In this document: one piece after another, positions 21,332-34,272 of the stretch
Numbering within the stretch: the first letter of the stretch is position 1
How the letters are laid out: each line of letters starts with the position of its first letter
Assembly (NCBI GenBank): GCA_033032865.1
Contig: JAWHQI010000005.1
Location: forward strand, 9,820,001 to 9,884,000
Source: Dactylorhiza incarnata
Taxonomy: Eukaryota > Streptophyta > Magnoliopsida > Asparagales > Orchidaceae
Reading direction: 5' to 3'
Length of the DNA stretch: 64,000 bases
Translations under genes and position numbers: made by a program
The notes under the pieces: generated by a model
What the model was told of the DNA's origin: nothing
The model's input: the letters and a program-made list of their open reading frames with translations, nothing else
Databases searched by the model: none

Positions 21332-23040
21332 AACTGTTATGTTTTTAAATAAGTCGTGTTGGGATGACAATAACCCCAGTAGTTATCTTACATTTTCTTG
21401 TCCTTTATTTTATCGCCCACTCTAACGAGTTAGTTAGGTGTTATTTTAGTTTTCTTATGCGGAGACCACCCTTTGCAGGTATTTTCTATTTGTGAAGGCA
21501 GTGGTCGTGATTCTTCGTAGAGCTTCACTACAGGCTTCCGGAATGCTTACTTGCTGAGCATTGGGTACCCTCTTCCCCTAACTTTGTTTTAGAATATCTT
21601 AATGCATAGTTTAAGTCTGGGTGAGATATTTTTGTATACCCACACACGTGCACATTTATTTAGCATGCTAGAAGTCTTATTTCTAATATTTTTGTTCATT
21701 TTGTCTGCACACAAAGCACCCACTTGAGAGCGAACTAACTTGTATGTGTATTTTCGTTCATACTTATTTTGGTTGGAATGTGAAATAGGATGTTAGCTTA
21801 GGAATTGCAATTCGGAGTATAATGTTGACTCTTGTAGTGCTCTAGTTGCATCCGCATGCTTCCATAGAAATTTGAGTAAAATTAGATTATCTCTATGCCT
21901 TTAATTTACAATTAGTATTCTTGCGTAATCTTTGATTTACTTTACTCATTTGGTGAATGTGACTGAAATTTACGGTAGCACGGTGTTGTGTGTAAGCGAG
22001 CACTAGTTGTGTGTTGCTCGAGTCGGAAGGAAGGTTTACCTTTCTCGTGGGCTAAGAACTTGCCCCAAGCGACTCTCGAAGCATGGGTGAGAGCAACTCA
22101 TCTTGTTAAATATGATGTAGGCCTTTGTTTTGGCTAGTTTGAGCCTTGTTTTCCATGACCTATGCGCTCACCTTTGCAAGCCAAGTTTGTGCCTACCCCT
22201 CCTTTGCTTCAGCTCCTCTTTCAATCACCAAAGCCTGAAGCTTATCCTATTTTCGCAACCAAAAATGTGTTGACTGAACTTAAATTTCATATTTGGATGT
22301 GATGCTTGGAACCTTTGTGATGTGAAAGAAAGATCTATTTTAATTGCTGAAAACATTGTTGTAAACCAACCGCGGGATAAAAGAAAAAGAGAAAAAAAAA
22401 ATGAAGTTAAAAGAAAAATCTGAAAAGATTGGGAATGAAAAGAAATCCCCTTGAGCATAATAGAAAATTCAGTTGGTATTTGCTGGAGTAGGCTGTGTGC
22501 ACACCCAATTTTCAAGCTAAGTCTGGGGGTGTGTCACACTAGCATCGCTTGTGGTCTTGTTTTGGGTTCAGCGTTATCCTTAGACTCAATTGGGTTGCGT
22601 AGCCGTCTCGTTTATCGTTGAATATCATACCGTAACCTAAGCCCCATTATAACCTGAAAGTCCTATTGATTTAACTTTTGAGTTTGCTAGCGCCGTGGAG
22701 AGAGTGTAACCGGGCAAGCTTATGGTTCTCGACGTTGATGGATTTCAGCGGAGTTATCCCCGAATTCCGGTCTTTAGCAACACCCTCCTGAGTGGCTTAT
22801 TTACTTTCACACCGGGCACAACCGCACAAATTCTTCATGATTCACCATCCGAGTACAAATAAATCTCTATTTACGCATTTATACTTTTGTAAATTAGTTA
22901 GCATAGTTAGAATCTCCTTTTATTGAATTTCTATTTGCATGCGTATGATACTTCGCATCTTGCTCTGTCTCTGCAATTTTCTACTATAGCTACCTTTTTT
23001 ATACTCCGCCGGATTTGTTTGCTCGGGATGCGCAAACAGG
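21332..23040 (+). other. Long 3' noncoding region of element A
   Basis: About 1.7 kb without a convincing ORF. The PPT-like phrase TAAGTCTGGG occurs at about 21,616 and 22,517 as well as at the true PPT (23,041). A long purine run is at about 22,380-22,410. Confidence 0.7.
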
Positions 23041-23054
23041 TAAGTCTGGGGGTG
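23041..23054 (+). other. Polypurine tract of element A
   Basis: TAAGTCTGGGGGTG directly before the 3' LTR, typical of Athila/Tat elements. Confidence 0.8.
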
Positions 23055-24482
23055 TGATGACTCCCTATTATATACATATTTTCGGACTCATTTAGGCTAG
23101 TTTTCCTGCATTTGTACTTCAGTCTCGTCAATATTTCTTCCATTCATGCATTTATTTGAAGTACATGTCGATGCCTATTTTTGTGTGCAATTGCGCATTT
23201 TGTTGTTGGGGGTAAGCACTTCGTGCTCCCCATCGTATTTTCTGTATTTCTGTGCTGCTGGAAGTATTTCCCCAGTTTGTGCTTGAGCTGTAAAATGTGG
23301 GCTGTTCCCCATTTGCTAGAATTCATTTTTGTATGAATTGCACGGTCGTGCGTTTTCTTGGCGCACGGTCAGTTGCGGTCGTGCGTTCATGATGCCCAGC
23401 AAAATGGAGCCTCGGAGTTTACTCGTGCGTTTTAACGCATGGGCGGGTTCGCCCGTGCATGAGTAAAACGCACGGGCGCATTCCTTCTTCTCCTGCACTC
23501 CTGCTGCGCTTAAGTATCGCACGGTCCATGCACGGTCGTGCATTCGACCGTGCGTGACCAAATTTCTGACGTTTTCCTATAAAAGCTGCAGCTTCACCCT
23601 AAATCGAGGGAGTTCCGTACACGCCGTTCAGCAGCACCGATTTCGCCATCTCCACTAGGGTTTCGTCCCTTTGGCCTCCTCCTTCATCCTAGAGCATCAA
23701 GGGAGATCTAGCCGTCATTTCCTTCAAGCAAGAGGAAGTTTGCAACCTCTACCGGATCGTGAGATGAAGAAGACGGGTTCAGTAGAGAGTCGTGACAGCT
23801 CTCTCTACCCCGGACGTAGTTGTGGACCGAGCTTGGACGTGGATTGACAACCCGGCGATTCCAACCGTGAATCTACAACGAGCCTTCGGATTCGGTCGAT
23901 TTCTTGCCTTGTTCTTCTCTTATCGATGTGTATGTAGTTAGATCTAAATATTATGATGAAGTGGCACATAAACTTGTTTGTATCTATATATTTCATGTCT
24001 ACGTGAAATGCTTTTGTGGTTTATGTGATTTGAGGAGCGCCCCATTCCATCCTCCATCCCACCGCCGCGTTCGTTTGCCGCACTAGCAATTGCTAGTGGC
24101 GTGCTTGTCGAAGAGGTGCTTGCGACCCTCATTCTGTTTGCCTACTCGTCCATCCGCCCTTACGAAGTAGCGCACTCAAGGCCTACCTAGTCTCCATCCC
24201 GCCTCGCGAAGCATTGCATAGCGGCATTGCATAGGAGTTGTTGTAGTTGTTTTTTTTTATTTTCCACAATCCAAAACCCCCGTTTCCGCATCCATCCGAC
24301 TTAAAGGACTTCAATCTCAAGTCCTGCCTCAATAGTAAACTCCACCTTACTGTGTTCCTTTGAGATCGATACTTGGGGATTCATTCCCATTTTATATTAC
24401 TTGAACGATCGGTACACTGCCATTTTATTTCGTGCCGCAGTCTTACTACCGCCTATAGCGGTGTGCTAAGATTTGCGCATCA
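23055..24482 (+). repeat. 3' LTR of element A (1,428 bp)
   Basis: TGATGACTCCC...GCGCATCA, closely matching 18455-19874 and keeping the palindrome array and TATA box. It is followed by the agttg target copy and the rest of the element B LTR. Confidence 0.92.
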
Positions 24483-24804
24483 AGTTGTAAGAGAGGGTTT
24501 TCTCTGAGTTTGTAGGAGATTAGTCTCCGAGTTGTAAGAGTTTTGACTCTGAGAATTGTAGGATCGTTCTTGATCTGAGATTTAGTGAAGTAGTCAAGTC
24601 TAGCTGTGGTGCTAGATTGGTGAGGCCGGCAAGTGGAGTACCCAAGAACGGGGAACCACTATAAATTTCTTGCGTCGTCTGTGATTGTGATTTGCATTCT
24701 GTCTGTTCTTTATTTTCAAGATTTTCAATTCCGCAAAAGACGCAGTAATCACCTATTCACCCCCCTTTAGGTGATTTTAGTTAGCAACTAGATATTACAA
24801 ATAA

Positions 24805-26880
24805 CTCGGGGTACTCCGCAAGCATGGTTTGCTCTCAATCTCAAGAGAGTTCCTCTCTCCCGCAATTGTTCCAACTGACCTACACATTTCGGATGGCTTT
24901 GTTCTGCAATTGCTTCACCTCAGTGTCTTCGATGCGTATGGGCTTGACTTTTGGTGTTAACCCACCATCAATCAACACTTAAACAACCGCAATTATATGT
25001 CTAGGCTCTTTCATGGTCTTTCTCAATACTGAAAAGTGGAATACGTCATGCAGACCGCTTAACTCCTCAGATAGAGCAAGATGGTAGGTAGCTTCACCAA
25101 TGCATTCCAAGATCTCAAATGGTCTTACGTACCTTGGACTTAGCTTTTTCAAGCGTCAGATCCTCAATTTTCCCTTGAATAGTTTGATCTTCGAGTAAAC
25201 CCAATCACCAATGGCAAACTCGATGTTTAGGTGATTTGCATTGTAGTACTTTGCTTACATATCCTGGGCAATGAGCAACCGCTCTCGTATCGTCCGAATT
25301 GACGTATTTGCTTCATCCACATCTTTGCGCGTTAACAACTTCGTGTAGAATGTTTCAGCCCAAGAAAATGACGTAAAACACTTTCTACCATAAAGGGCTT
25401 TGAACGGAGCCATCTTAATACTTGTCTGGTAGCTTTTGTTGTAGGCGAACTCAATCATATAGACATGGTCCTCCCATCTCTTTCTGAAATCCAAGGCGCA
25501 CATTTGGAGCATGTCCTCCATAATTCTATTGGTCCTCTCGGTCTGTCCATCTGTTTGCGGGTGGAAGGCCGTGCTAAACTTTAGCTTGGTACCCAATAGT
25601 TGGTGGATGAGTTTCCAGTCATTAGAAGTGAAACACCCATCTCAATCGCTCATGATGCTATGGGGAACTCCGTGCAATCGTACTATATTATAACATAAAA
25701 CTTTGTGAGCTTTTCCATGGAATCATCCTTCCAGTTCATAATAAAGTGTGATACTTTCATTAAACAATCTATGCCCACTCAAACGATGTCGTTTCCATGT
25801 TGTGACCTTGTCAATCCGTGCACTAAATCTATTGAAATATCATCAAACTTCCATTGCTGAATCGGTAAAGACTTCAGAAACCCACCGGGCCTTTGACATT
25901 CAGTATTTACTAATGTGCAAGTATGACATTTTGACACGTGGAGAGCAATGTCTTTCTTCATTCCTGGCCACCATATGAGTTTCTTCATATCCATATACAT
26001 CTTTGTACTTCCTGGGTGAATCGAGTACTTGGTAAAATATGCCTCGTTCATCAATTATTCCCGTAGATTGGCCACCTTTGGGACGCACAATCTAGCATCT
26101 TTCCATAAAAGACCGTCGTCGAAGGAGAATTCAACGTTATACCCATCCACAGTCTCCACTTTGTAACGTTTCATGCTTTCATCTAGATCCAAAGCTTGTC
26201 GAACTCGGTCGGCAAGGTCGTATTAAACCTTCGTCCAGTTCAAGCATGCTGAAGTAGATGCCCTCCTATCGACACAAGTGATCCTCATGGACTCTAGATC
26301 ACGGATTAGATGCTCATCATCCATCAATATCCAATTTGCCTGTGCGGGAGCCCGACGACGCAATGCGTATGCAACTACATTTCCCTTCCCTGGAGTGTAA
26401 CGTATGTTAAAGGTGTAGTCCCCAAGGAACTCCATCCACCGCATTTGTCGCATATTCAATTCTTTTTGATCCAACAGGTACTTGAGGCTTTTGTGGTCCG
26501 TAATGATGTCGATCTTCACGCCGTATAAACAATGCCTCCATAACTTAAGAGTGAATATCACGGCCGCTAACTCCAAGTCATGGACCGGGTAGTTCCTTTC
26601 ATGTACCTTCAATTGTCGGGATCCAAAGGCAATTACCTGCCCGAATTGCACCAGAACGCAACCGAAGCCACTCCCTAAGGCGTCGTTATATATTTCATAG
26701 CCTTCTGTTCCACATGGAGAGCATAAAATGGTGTCGTGGTCAGACGAATCTTTAGATCCTCAAAACTCTTGCGCACTCGGGCGACCAAATGAACTTCTGA
26801 TCTTTCCTAATCAATTTAGTGAGAGGAAGTGCAATTCTCGAGAAGTTCTCCACGAAGCGCCTATGGTAGCCGGCAAGTCC
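24805..26880 (-). pseudogene. pol: Pol of element E: RNase H, integrase, chromodomain remnant
   Basis: Reading down the minus strand: RT-RNase H connection (LAGYHRRFVENFSRIALPLTKL, about 26,880-26,800); RNase H with LELAAV and TDHKSLKYL (26,740-26,223); integrase zinc finger (about 26,050-25,890) with IHPGSTKMY, WWPGMKKDI and CHTC, where the first histidine of the usual HHCC set reads Tyr; integrase core with Asp in FDDISIDLVHG, an in-frame TGA (25642-25644) inside the usual SDRD motif, and Glu in PQTDGQTER; C-terminal GDWVYSKIK and FHFSVLRK blocks; and a worn chromodomain-like tail ending AEYPEL next to the element B insertion. Several stops and shifts make it non-functional. It is typical of chromovirus pol. 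Confidence 0.88.
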
Positions 26881-26885
26881 TAAGA

Positions 26886-29800
26886 TGTAAGACCCCTTTT
26901 TTTCTTTCAAAAACCCGGTTCTTATGCCCAGAACCGCCGCTTTGCGGTGACACCATCACTCGGGAAAGTCGCCACTACAAAACGCCGATCCTGCCGGCCA
27001 TATCGATCACAGAAGAAGAAAAGTTTAAAAGAACAAATAGAAGTTCAAGCCCACAATCACATGCTATATATAATAAATGTCCACATGGTATAACTGAGAT
27101 AACAATGTTACAATAATAAAGGGCACATGCTCTGTACATCATGTCCTCACTACAAGATCACTCGCAGAAGCTAACTACTAATCACTCACTGATGTTGAAA
27201 CTTGTGCTCCTGTACTAGACTGGCCCGCCTCCGTCTGCATTGGCCTCTGGTGCTGCTGCGTCTCATCGATTCCCTAAAAAGATTAAGCCTTATGTTCGCC
27301 ACCCCACCCCCAATGGCTCCTAGGCACCGTGTGCGAGGATGAAGTGGAGGACAACAAGGGGTATAACAAAGAGCATATGACAGTGGATTTTGTCTATAGG
27401 AAATGTCTACAACTACACATGTGTATATAAATAATTGAAGCAGTAAAAGAGCATAGTAAGAGCAGGTAAATAATAAGTAAAGGCAGTATATAAAAACATG
27501 TACATAATAGAAAAGTAACCATTGATTTATAGGAATGCGCATACAAACCTATAGACCAAGGGGTCGTTTAGCAAGGCCTATCATATAAATTGGTTATCGT
27601 ATAAATAGTCCCGTAACCAATTTATACGATAGGAGTAGGGGTTGAAATGCAATGTTTATTCTATGACATGCAAGGTATGCAGTTTATGCTATGTTCATAC
27701 AAGTGTAACTCACACACTTCGACTCTATGCGCACAGACCTTTAGTTCCCCCTTTTTGGAGCTAGCAAGACTCCCAGGATACTCTCGTAGTGGCGAACGGA
27801 AGCGGTGGGTTGGGCCTCGCCCACCTCTAGGTTGGTATTCACACTACCTAACCTAGACCTATCGAACGCCTCAATGCAAAACCGCGGAGCATCTGCATAC
27901 TCTACGGGCTGGACCACCAGACATTTATGGCTAAGTGCAAATTCCACACTTGCGGAATCAACGTATTGACGTCAGTGTGAACGACCGTCCAATATCGAAG
28001 ACCCACCACCTTCATGCATATGCAAACATGTTCTACTATATCCCGAGCCATAAATTCCCCGGGCTAACCCGCCCATCACTATAACCTTTTGAGCCAACGG
28101 CTCGCCGGACCAACCCGTCCGTACCAACAAGCATTACTGAGTCACAAGCTCACCGGACTAACTAGTCCGCAGCTTCAACCACCGAGCCTACCGCTCGTAC
28201 ATCCAAACAAACTAATCTCCCATAACTACAGGGTGTGGGTGTGTGTATTATTAAGTTAATCTTTTACATCAACTTATCTTTACAATTTATTGTTAATCTT
28301 GGACTTCCCGAGGATTACCCTGTGAGGGGCTCGCTACGGTACTAGGAACCACAATGGGATGAAACCCCAAAACTCTCTTTCTCAAGACACTTAGTGTTGT
28401 TGGTATCTACCTATAAGAACACCCTCTTTGTTATTACACTTGGATTTACCCTAGGTGGTTTATGACATGCTAGGGGAAAGACGATCTTTCGTCAACCCCA
28501 AGCACGACCCTAACTCTTAGCTCGCCAGCACACCCTCATCACCTAAACTCCTTTTGGTGACCTTCAATCTCTTCAACCTGACCATGTACACCAACTACAT
28601 GCCACTTCCACTCGGTAGACCCATAAATATCCAAATTTCACATTTTTATTATACGCAGACCAACTAACTATAGGAAGCTTATAAGTAGAGGTACTCCAAA
28701 TATTCATCCATCTGACTCAAGATATTTACTGGAGGTCTATCATGATGTTTCAAAACTAAATCCAGAGAATCATAATTTTCCTCAACATTTTAACATTTAT
28801 TTAAATTTCTCCAATATTTGCCAAGTATGAATATGAACATGAAGTGTAAGTTATTCTCAATACATGATCTTCATAAAATTCAAATAAATCTATCATGCCA
28901 AAATAACAGTAAATAATGAATATCACAATTTTACAGTAAGGAAATGTCCTCTATTTTTAATATTTAACTTATATCCAAACTTGAAGATTTATGAAGGAAC
29001 TACCAAGAATACTTATGTCAAAATTATAGAAAATTTACCAGACCTCCATTATGTCCAGAAAAGCTTAATTACAGAGTTTCACAATTTATGAGAATCATTT
29101 CCTCACTGAAATAATTAATCCAAATAATTCCAAATTTGCACATGTTGTGAAGTATCCTACTGATAACAACCTCAAAAAATTATATAAAAATTCATGGATC
29201 TTCCTAGTGCTCTGAAATATCCTATCACCAAGTTGCATATTTTTCTAGAGTGTTTTGGACCCTTAATTATATTTCTTAAGATTAAGACAAATTAGTGCCT
29301 TGTAAATGAAGTACTAGTTAAATCATCTTCTAAATTCCACAAAAAATACCAAAGGTCTATAATATGATTATAAAGGCACCACCAAGATTTCATCTTCCTC
29401 CAGGATCATTTGTGCATGTAAATATCTCTTACAAGAAGTTTACCTAAAGGTGTTACGACCTAATTTAGGGGGAATAAATTCTCCTAAAATTCTCTCAAAA
29501 TTTCCTAGGGCATAAATACATCCCATGAACATATCTCTTAGATTCCATGACCATTCTATAGCTTTTGACCACATGTCCTTCACAAAGCTTTAACTACACC
29601 CCAAGGGGTAAAACTAGGGTTCTAGGGTATAGCCACCTCTACACCACCCCATCTTACTCATGAAGGTGTTTTAGGTGATCCTAAACCAGTGGTCAAGGTT
29701 TCAACTCATGTTGATGAGTTCTGACCACCATACCCTAAGGTAAACACCATGCCCTAACTTTGACCCAATTTGACCGAACTTGGGTTGACAAATTACCCAA

Positions 29801-31782
29801 CCAAATCAGTCCCAATTGGGCTGATATTTTTACCAAGGTCATACAATAACCCCAAGGAGCACCCACCAAAATTTGGAGGGCATTGGAGATCATTTGACCC
29901 ACTAAGTAATTAATATTTGATTTATGAAATTATTACAAAAACCTTAGAAAAAGCTTCTCCTAAAATTCCTCTTTTTGGATATAATGTGTGAGTAGGTGTA
30001 AATAGCCTAGGTTTCAATTTTCAAGTCCATCCCATAACCCAATCAAAAGTTATTCAAGAAATGGTGGATGTCCTGCACTAGGGACCAGTCTCACCAAAAT
30101 GGACTACATGGAGCTACAGAACTCCTTTTGGGGTGAAATCAATTTTAAAATAAAGTAGACTCCAAGGGCTACAACTTTAGTATTGACCACTTTTCTAGTA
30201 GAGTGGCCTAAGTATTTTTAATAAAATAATCTATGTACAGCAAAATAAAAGACAGAAATACGAAATAATATAACAAAACTGTAGCACGCATCTTGATGCA
30301 GAAATGGACGACATCCCACTTTCTTCTTCCTCTAGCCGACGGCTGAGATTGCTCTGACCTGGGCGGTTTTGGAAGTGGTTTTCCCAGCCACCCATGCCCC
30401 TCCCCAGCCGGACAATGCCACCACCACCTTCCTTGAGGTGGTGGCCGGCGATGGGAGGTCTTGGCGGGCCGGTGGTGGCCGGAAATAGGGGTTTAGACAA
30501 GAGGAAAAAGCTCCAAAAATTTGAGTTTTTGGCTCACATGATCTATGGCCAATTTGCCTTAAAGCTTGCAAACAATAGATGTAGATCTATCCACTAGGGT
30601 AGAGGAGAAGAACCAGACCTTCTTGGAGCCCGACGACGATGGCGCCGGTGTTCGGCCATGGCTTTTCCCTTCTCCGGCGAGCTTGCCCGATCTCTCCATT
30701 CTCTACCAAAACCTTCGATCCAATATATGATTTCGACTTCCATCCACCTTTTGAAGCTAAAGGTGGAGTTAGATTTGAGAATGGGGGGATGTATAGGGGG
30801 AATTTGAGGGGGAAAATTTCGGTCATGGCCATTAATGGCCATTAAGCCTAATTTCGGTCATGGTGAAAACTCCCCATTTCAGCCCCCATGTGGTCTGGAA
30901 AAACTCTTAAAATTCTTGTAACATCCAGGGGAGATGAATCCCCATCAATTGGGAGAGCCTTTGGCCTCCCCTTGGCCATGAATGTCATTACTTCTCTCTT
31001 TCTCTCTCCTTCATTTTTGTGGAAAATGGGATTTTATCTCTCCGGGCCAAATTCTCTAAAATTGAATGGCAATTTTAGTAATTCCCAACCACATTAGGTG
31101 GTGGACCACCTCAATTGAGTCTAGCCCAAGTGGATTGGGCTTGATTAGGTCAAAATGTCATTTTGACCTAAATTTAGGGTGGAGTTGACTTTGGTCAATT
31201 TGACCATTTGGGTTGGCCTCAATGAGTGGTTAGTGACACATTGGCCTCCTATAAGGGTTAGGAAGGTCTAGGTAGGGTCAATTTGGCAAAGTGGAGGTCA
31301 ATTGACCCACATTAGGGCAATTTGACCAAAATAGGGCTAGAGTTGACTTAGGTCAAATTGGCCAAATTGGTGGCCCCATGATGGAGCGTTTTGGTCCATT
31401 GAGTCCCTAATAACCTTATAAGGGTAGTGGAAAGGTAAATTTGGCATGGTGGAGGCCAATTGACCCTAATTAGGCTACTTTGACTAATTTAAGGTTAGGG
31501 TTGACTTTGGTGAATTTGGCCACTTTGGTTGACCCCAATGGGTCCTAAATGCTCTAAGGGACCCTCCAAAGGGTTAGGTGTGCCATGGTGGGGTCAAAGG
31601 GTCAAGGCGAGGCCCTAAAGTCCAACCTTAAGCTTGGTAACTGGAAATTGCTATTTGCAGACCAAGGTGCTCTTCTCCTTCAAGCCTAAGGCCAAGTGAT
31701 CTCTTCAAGCTTCCTAGGGTTTTGTCACGACCTAGTCATGACAAAACAACTCTAGGGGTCTAGTTGTTTGGGGGATGTTACA
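26886..31782 (-). repeat. 3' LTR of element C-minus (4,897 bp)
   Basis: On the minus strand TGTAACATCCCCC...GGGTCTTACA. It includes the W-box-rich U3 block (about 31,130-31,610), a gene-free centre, and the CCTATCGTATAA hairpin (27577-27633). Short frames on either strand are not conserved as proteins. A ~54-bp segment (about 30,511-30,565) is present here but absent from the 5' copy. Confidence 0.88.
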
Positions 31783-31871
31783 AATTCCAATAAACAAAAA
31801 AATAATTTCATCCACGAAATTCAGGCCAAGCTCGCGGGGTTTTTACCGAGAGTGACTGAACATAACATCCC
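31783..31871 (-). other. 3' end of element C-minus interior
   Basis: A/T-rich sequence before the 3' LTR (minus-strand TTTTTTTGTTTATTGG). No clear polypurine tract is visible, which is unusual. Confidence 0.5.
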
Positions 31872-32570
31872 CTAAGAATTGAAGTTATTTCCGACTCGAA
31901 GAGCACCGGCTGTCTCTGCCACACCAGTTCTAGTGGCTCTCAGGTGAATCAATCGATCGGAGGCTACTGGGCCATATAGAGTAGAAATTTGCTGCTCCGG
32001 CCGTAGTAGAGCTCTCCTAAAGGAGGAGACATGGAAGACGTTGTGCAATCCCGCTAACCCCAGCGGAAACTCCAGACTATAAGCCAACGGGTTGATCCAC
32101 TCCAGGATCCTGTAGAGACCCATCTATCTCAGATTGAGCTTCTTCCGCCTGCGAACCTGCAAGACTCCCTGCATCGGACATGTCTTCCGGAACACCCGGT
32201 CTCCAACCTGGAACTCTACTTGACGATACCACGCATCGTAATACCTGACCTGGAAGCTCTGGTCCCCAACATCCTAACTCAAATCAGTCGCACTTGGGTA
32301 TCTATGTCCTCCATAAATTCCGAGCCGAGTGCCTTGGGATCCTCATCCTGGGTCCAAGATTGAGGAATTCTGCGCTATCTTGATCAATCTATCCTCGAGC
32401 TTCCTCTCCCTAACATGGGCAGTGACTATAGTAGTTCCCCAAAGATTCTTGCACTTGTCCTTTACCAACTGACAAGCCTCACGGTGCGTCACAAAACTTA
32501 TGTTGTCTTTCCTCATTCCGGGGAAATACATTCCGCAATACACCATTTTTCCGGTGACTATATTTCTCAT
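31872..32570 (-). pseudogene. Integrase/chromodomain remnant of element C-minus
   Basis: Minus-strand pieces of chromovirus pol. At about 32,530-32,440 is an integrase zinc-finger remnant (YFPGMRKDNISFVTHREACQ) and at about 32,220-31,950 the integrase C-terminal block (EFQVGDRVFRKTCPMQGVLQ, then NPLAYSLEFPLGLAGLHNVF). The integrase catalytic core between them is missing and several stops occur. It cannot make an active enzyme. It shows that the family descends from a chromovirus and where the deletion joined. Confidence 0.75.
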
Positions 32571-34257
32571 TTATGTGGGTAGACATCGACTCTATAAAAA
32601 CTTCTCTATATAATCAGCTTCTTATTCCTACGAGTACGCCAGAGTCATCAACCAAATAAACTTTATGATTTTATTCAATTCTTATCATTTAATGGGACTA
32701 ATCACATCATCAAGCGTCCCAATTATCCTCAGAATTTAAGAGGGTGTACACATGGATCTTATGAACATATGTTAACCAACCAACACTAGTATCAATGTTT
32801 GAAGATGACTCCCAATAACTTTATATGTGGAGTTTGATTCATAAGGTATACAGGTAAAATCTTTTAAAACCCTAAGGTTTTTCACAAGTGAATTTCATCA
32901 AGGAAGATCACCACGTTTATTCACCAAATTCCTATTACTTCCACATATGCTAGTCTTGATCACTTTCGGATGGTCTAATGTAAGATAAACTTAGATCGTT
33001 CTTATCATAGTAAACTCAAAGACTACATTCTAAATCCCACAAACCATCGTCTAAGATCCCTGGTTATTCATCATCATAGCTCCCAAGGTATAAGGGCTAT
33101 TGCTGTAGTTAAAATTTTCTACCATGACAGGGCGTGATTTTTTTAACAAACCTTAAGTTAATCACTTTTGAATGCCCCAAGTCACAGAAACCTCAAATAT
33201 AAATACAGCTTGTATGACCTAGTTTCCGTCCATAACTTCTAGAATGGGACATCGGCATCCCTAAGTGATTCATCCTGGCGACTTTACATTTCCAATGATT
33301 CAACTATGGTTAAGTCGTTGCATGATCAACGATGTCTATCCATTGTCCTAGTAACACCACAAATCATCATTTCGAACATACTGTTACACAATCTCATCTT
33401 CGTCCAAGTAACATTGAATAAGATCGACTTCAAAATCATTATGCTCACGACGCAGCACTTTCTAAATTAAATCTAAGAGAAACCCAAGTCAGACATTAAT
33501 TTGCCCAATAAACAAAAGGTCAGCCCTAATAAACAAAAGATAAGCCACTATCTATTTTGGGCTAAGTATCTTTGATATCGCCATGTTATGTTCATCCCAA
33601 GTATACAAACAATCCTTAGGGCACACAACCTTAGACTTGGGGTTCTATCTTGAGACTTGTTGGTATACTCCATACATTAGACTCTTCAAGGTACCCTTTT
33701 CGACAACCTTATCAAGGTCAACATGCAACTCACTCCCAAACGGGTCTCTTTCGAACTTGAATTCTTGTCCGACCCTCGGTGTTTGTCGTGGTGGTTGTCT
33801 CAATATAATCATGTCACTGATATGAGGGTTTAGTTTACGAGTCCCATACCATTATGCTTATGTGTCAGTCTCTCTTTCTCTAGCCTCTTTGGGGTATTCT
33901 CGTACCTTCACCAAAATTATACCTATGGTCTATTTCAGACTAGAGCATGGTGTAAATTGTCATGGTAAGTCATGTGTCCTAGTGGAGTTGAGTCTAAATC
34001 CTTGACTAAGAGAATATCTAAAGAGAAATTTGTAGCTGGAGGTATTCCCTGCTGGGGGCAGGGTTCGTCGCAGGCTACAAAAGAAAACTTGGCACTCGTA
34101 AGGAGATTTTGGCTGAAAAGATTCAATTAAAAGCGGACATTTCCATGTGATTTCCCATATGGGCACACCATTGCTTTCGTTGCTTAGTTTGTCCTCAAAC
34201 TAAACTCGCGCGGGGTGGCCCAGGGTTTGTGGACTTCTTTTCTTCGGATCGAGGTTT
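32571..34257 (-). other. Leader region of element C-minus
   Basis: About 1.7 kb between PBS and pol remnant with no recognisable gag. It matches the C-plus leader (44,736-46,365) on the opposite strand. The site that holds element D in C-plus is empty here (gtctac context at about 32,578). Confidence 0.7.
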
Positions 34258-34269
34258 CCTCTGATACCA
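34258..34269 (-). other. Primer-binding site of element C-minus (initiator-Met tRNA)
   Basis: Minus-strand TGGTATCAGAGG, three bases inside the 5' LTR end. Confidence 0.88.
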
Positions 34270-34272
34270 CTT

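Larger units (their letters stand above)
18455..24482 (+). mobile_element. Element A: non-autonomous, gag-only LTR retrotransposon with Asp-tRNA PBS (Athila/Tat-like)
   Basis: A 6,028-bp element with perfect 5-bp target duplication agttg (18450-18454 and 24483-24487), inside the 3' LTR of element B. LTRs of 1,420 and 1,428 bp start TGATGA and end ATCA. The PBS matches Asp tRNA and the PPT is AAGTCTGGGGGTG, both typical of Athila/Tat elements. The 3.2-kb interior has a short zinc-knuckle coding region but no protease, RT, RNase H or integrase. It must depend on proteins of another element, which fits the gag-only class called TR-GAG. Confidence 0.9.
6388..24799 (+). mobile_element. Element B: SIRE/Maximus-like Ty1/copia element (carries nested element A)
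   Basis: TG...CA element with flanking aatag (6383-6387) and aataa (24800-24804), a target duplication with one mismatch. Order: 5' LTR, initiator-Met PBS, gag, pol (protease, integrase, RT, RNase H), third ORF, PPT, 3' LTR. Integrase before RT makes it copia. The long LTR, a gag with two zinc knuckles and a large ORF after pol point to the SIRE/Maximus lineage. Without the 6,028-bp insert A and its duplicated target the element is about 12.4 kb. It lies in the tail of chromovirus E, between the chromodomain remnant and the PPT. Confidence 0.9.
17011..24799 (+). repeat. 3' LTR of element B, interrupted by element A
   Basis: Left part 17011-18454 and right part 24488-24799 together match the 5' LTR over its full length (about 1,756 bp once the duplicated agttg is counted once). 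The insert between them is element A. The U3 palindrome array is at about 17,321-17,935 and the TATA box is near 18,030. Confidence 0.92.
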
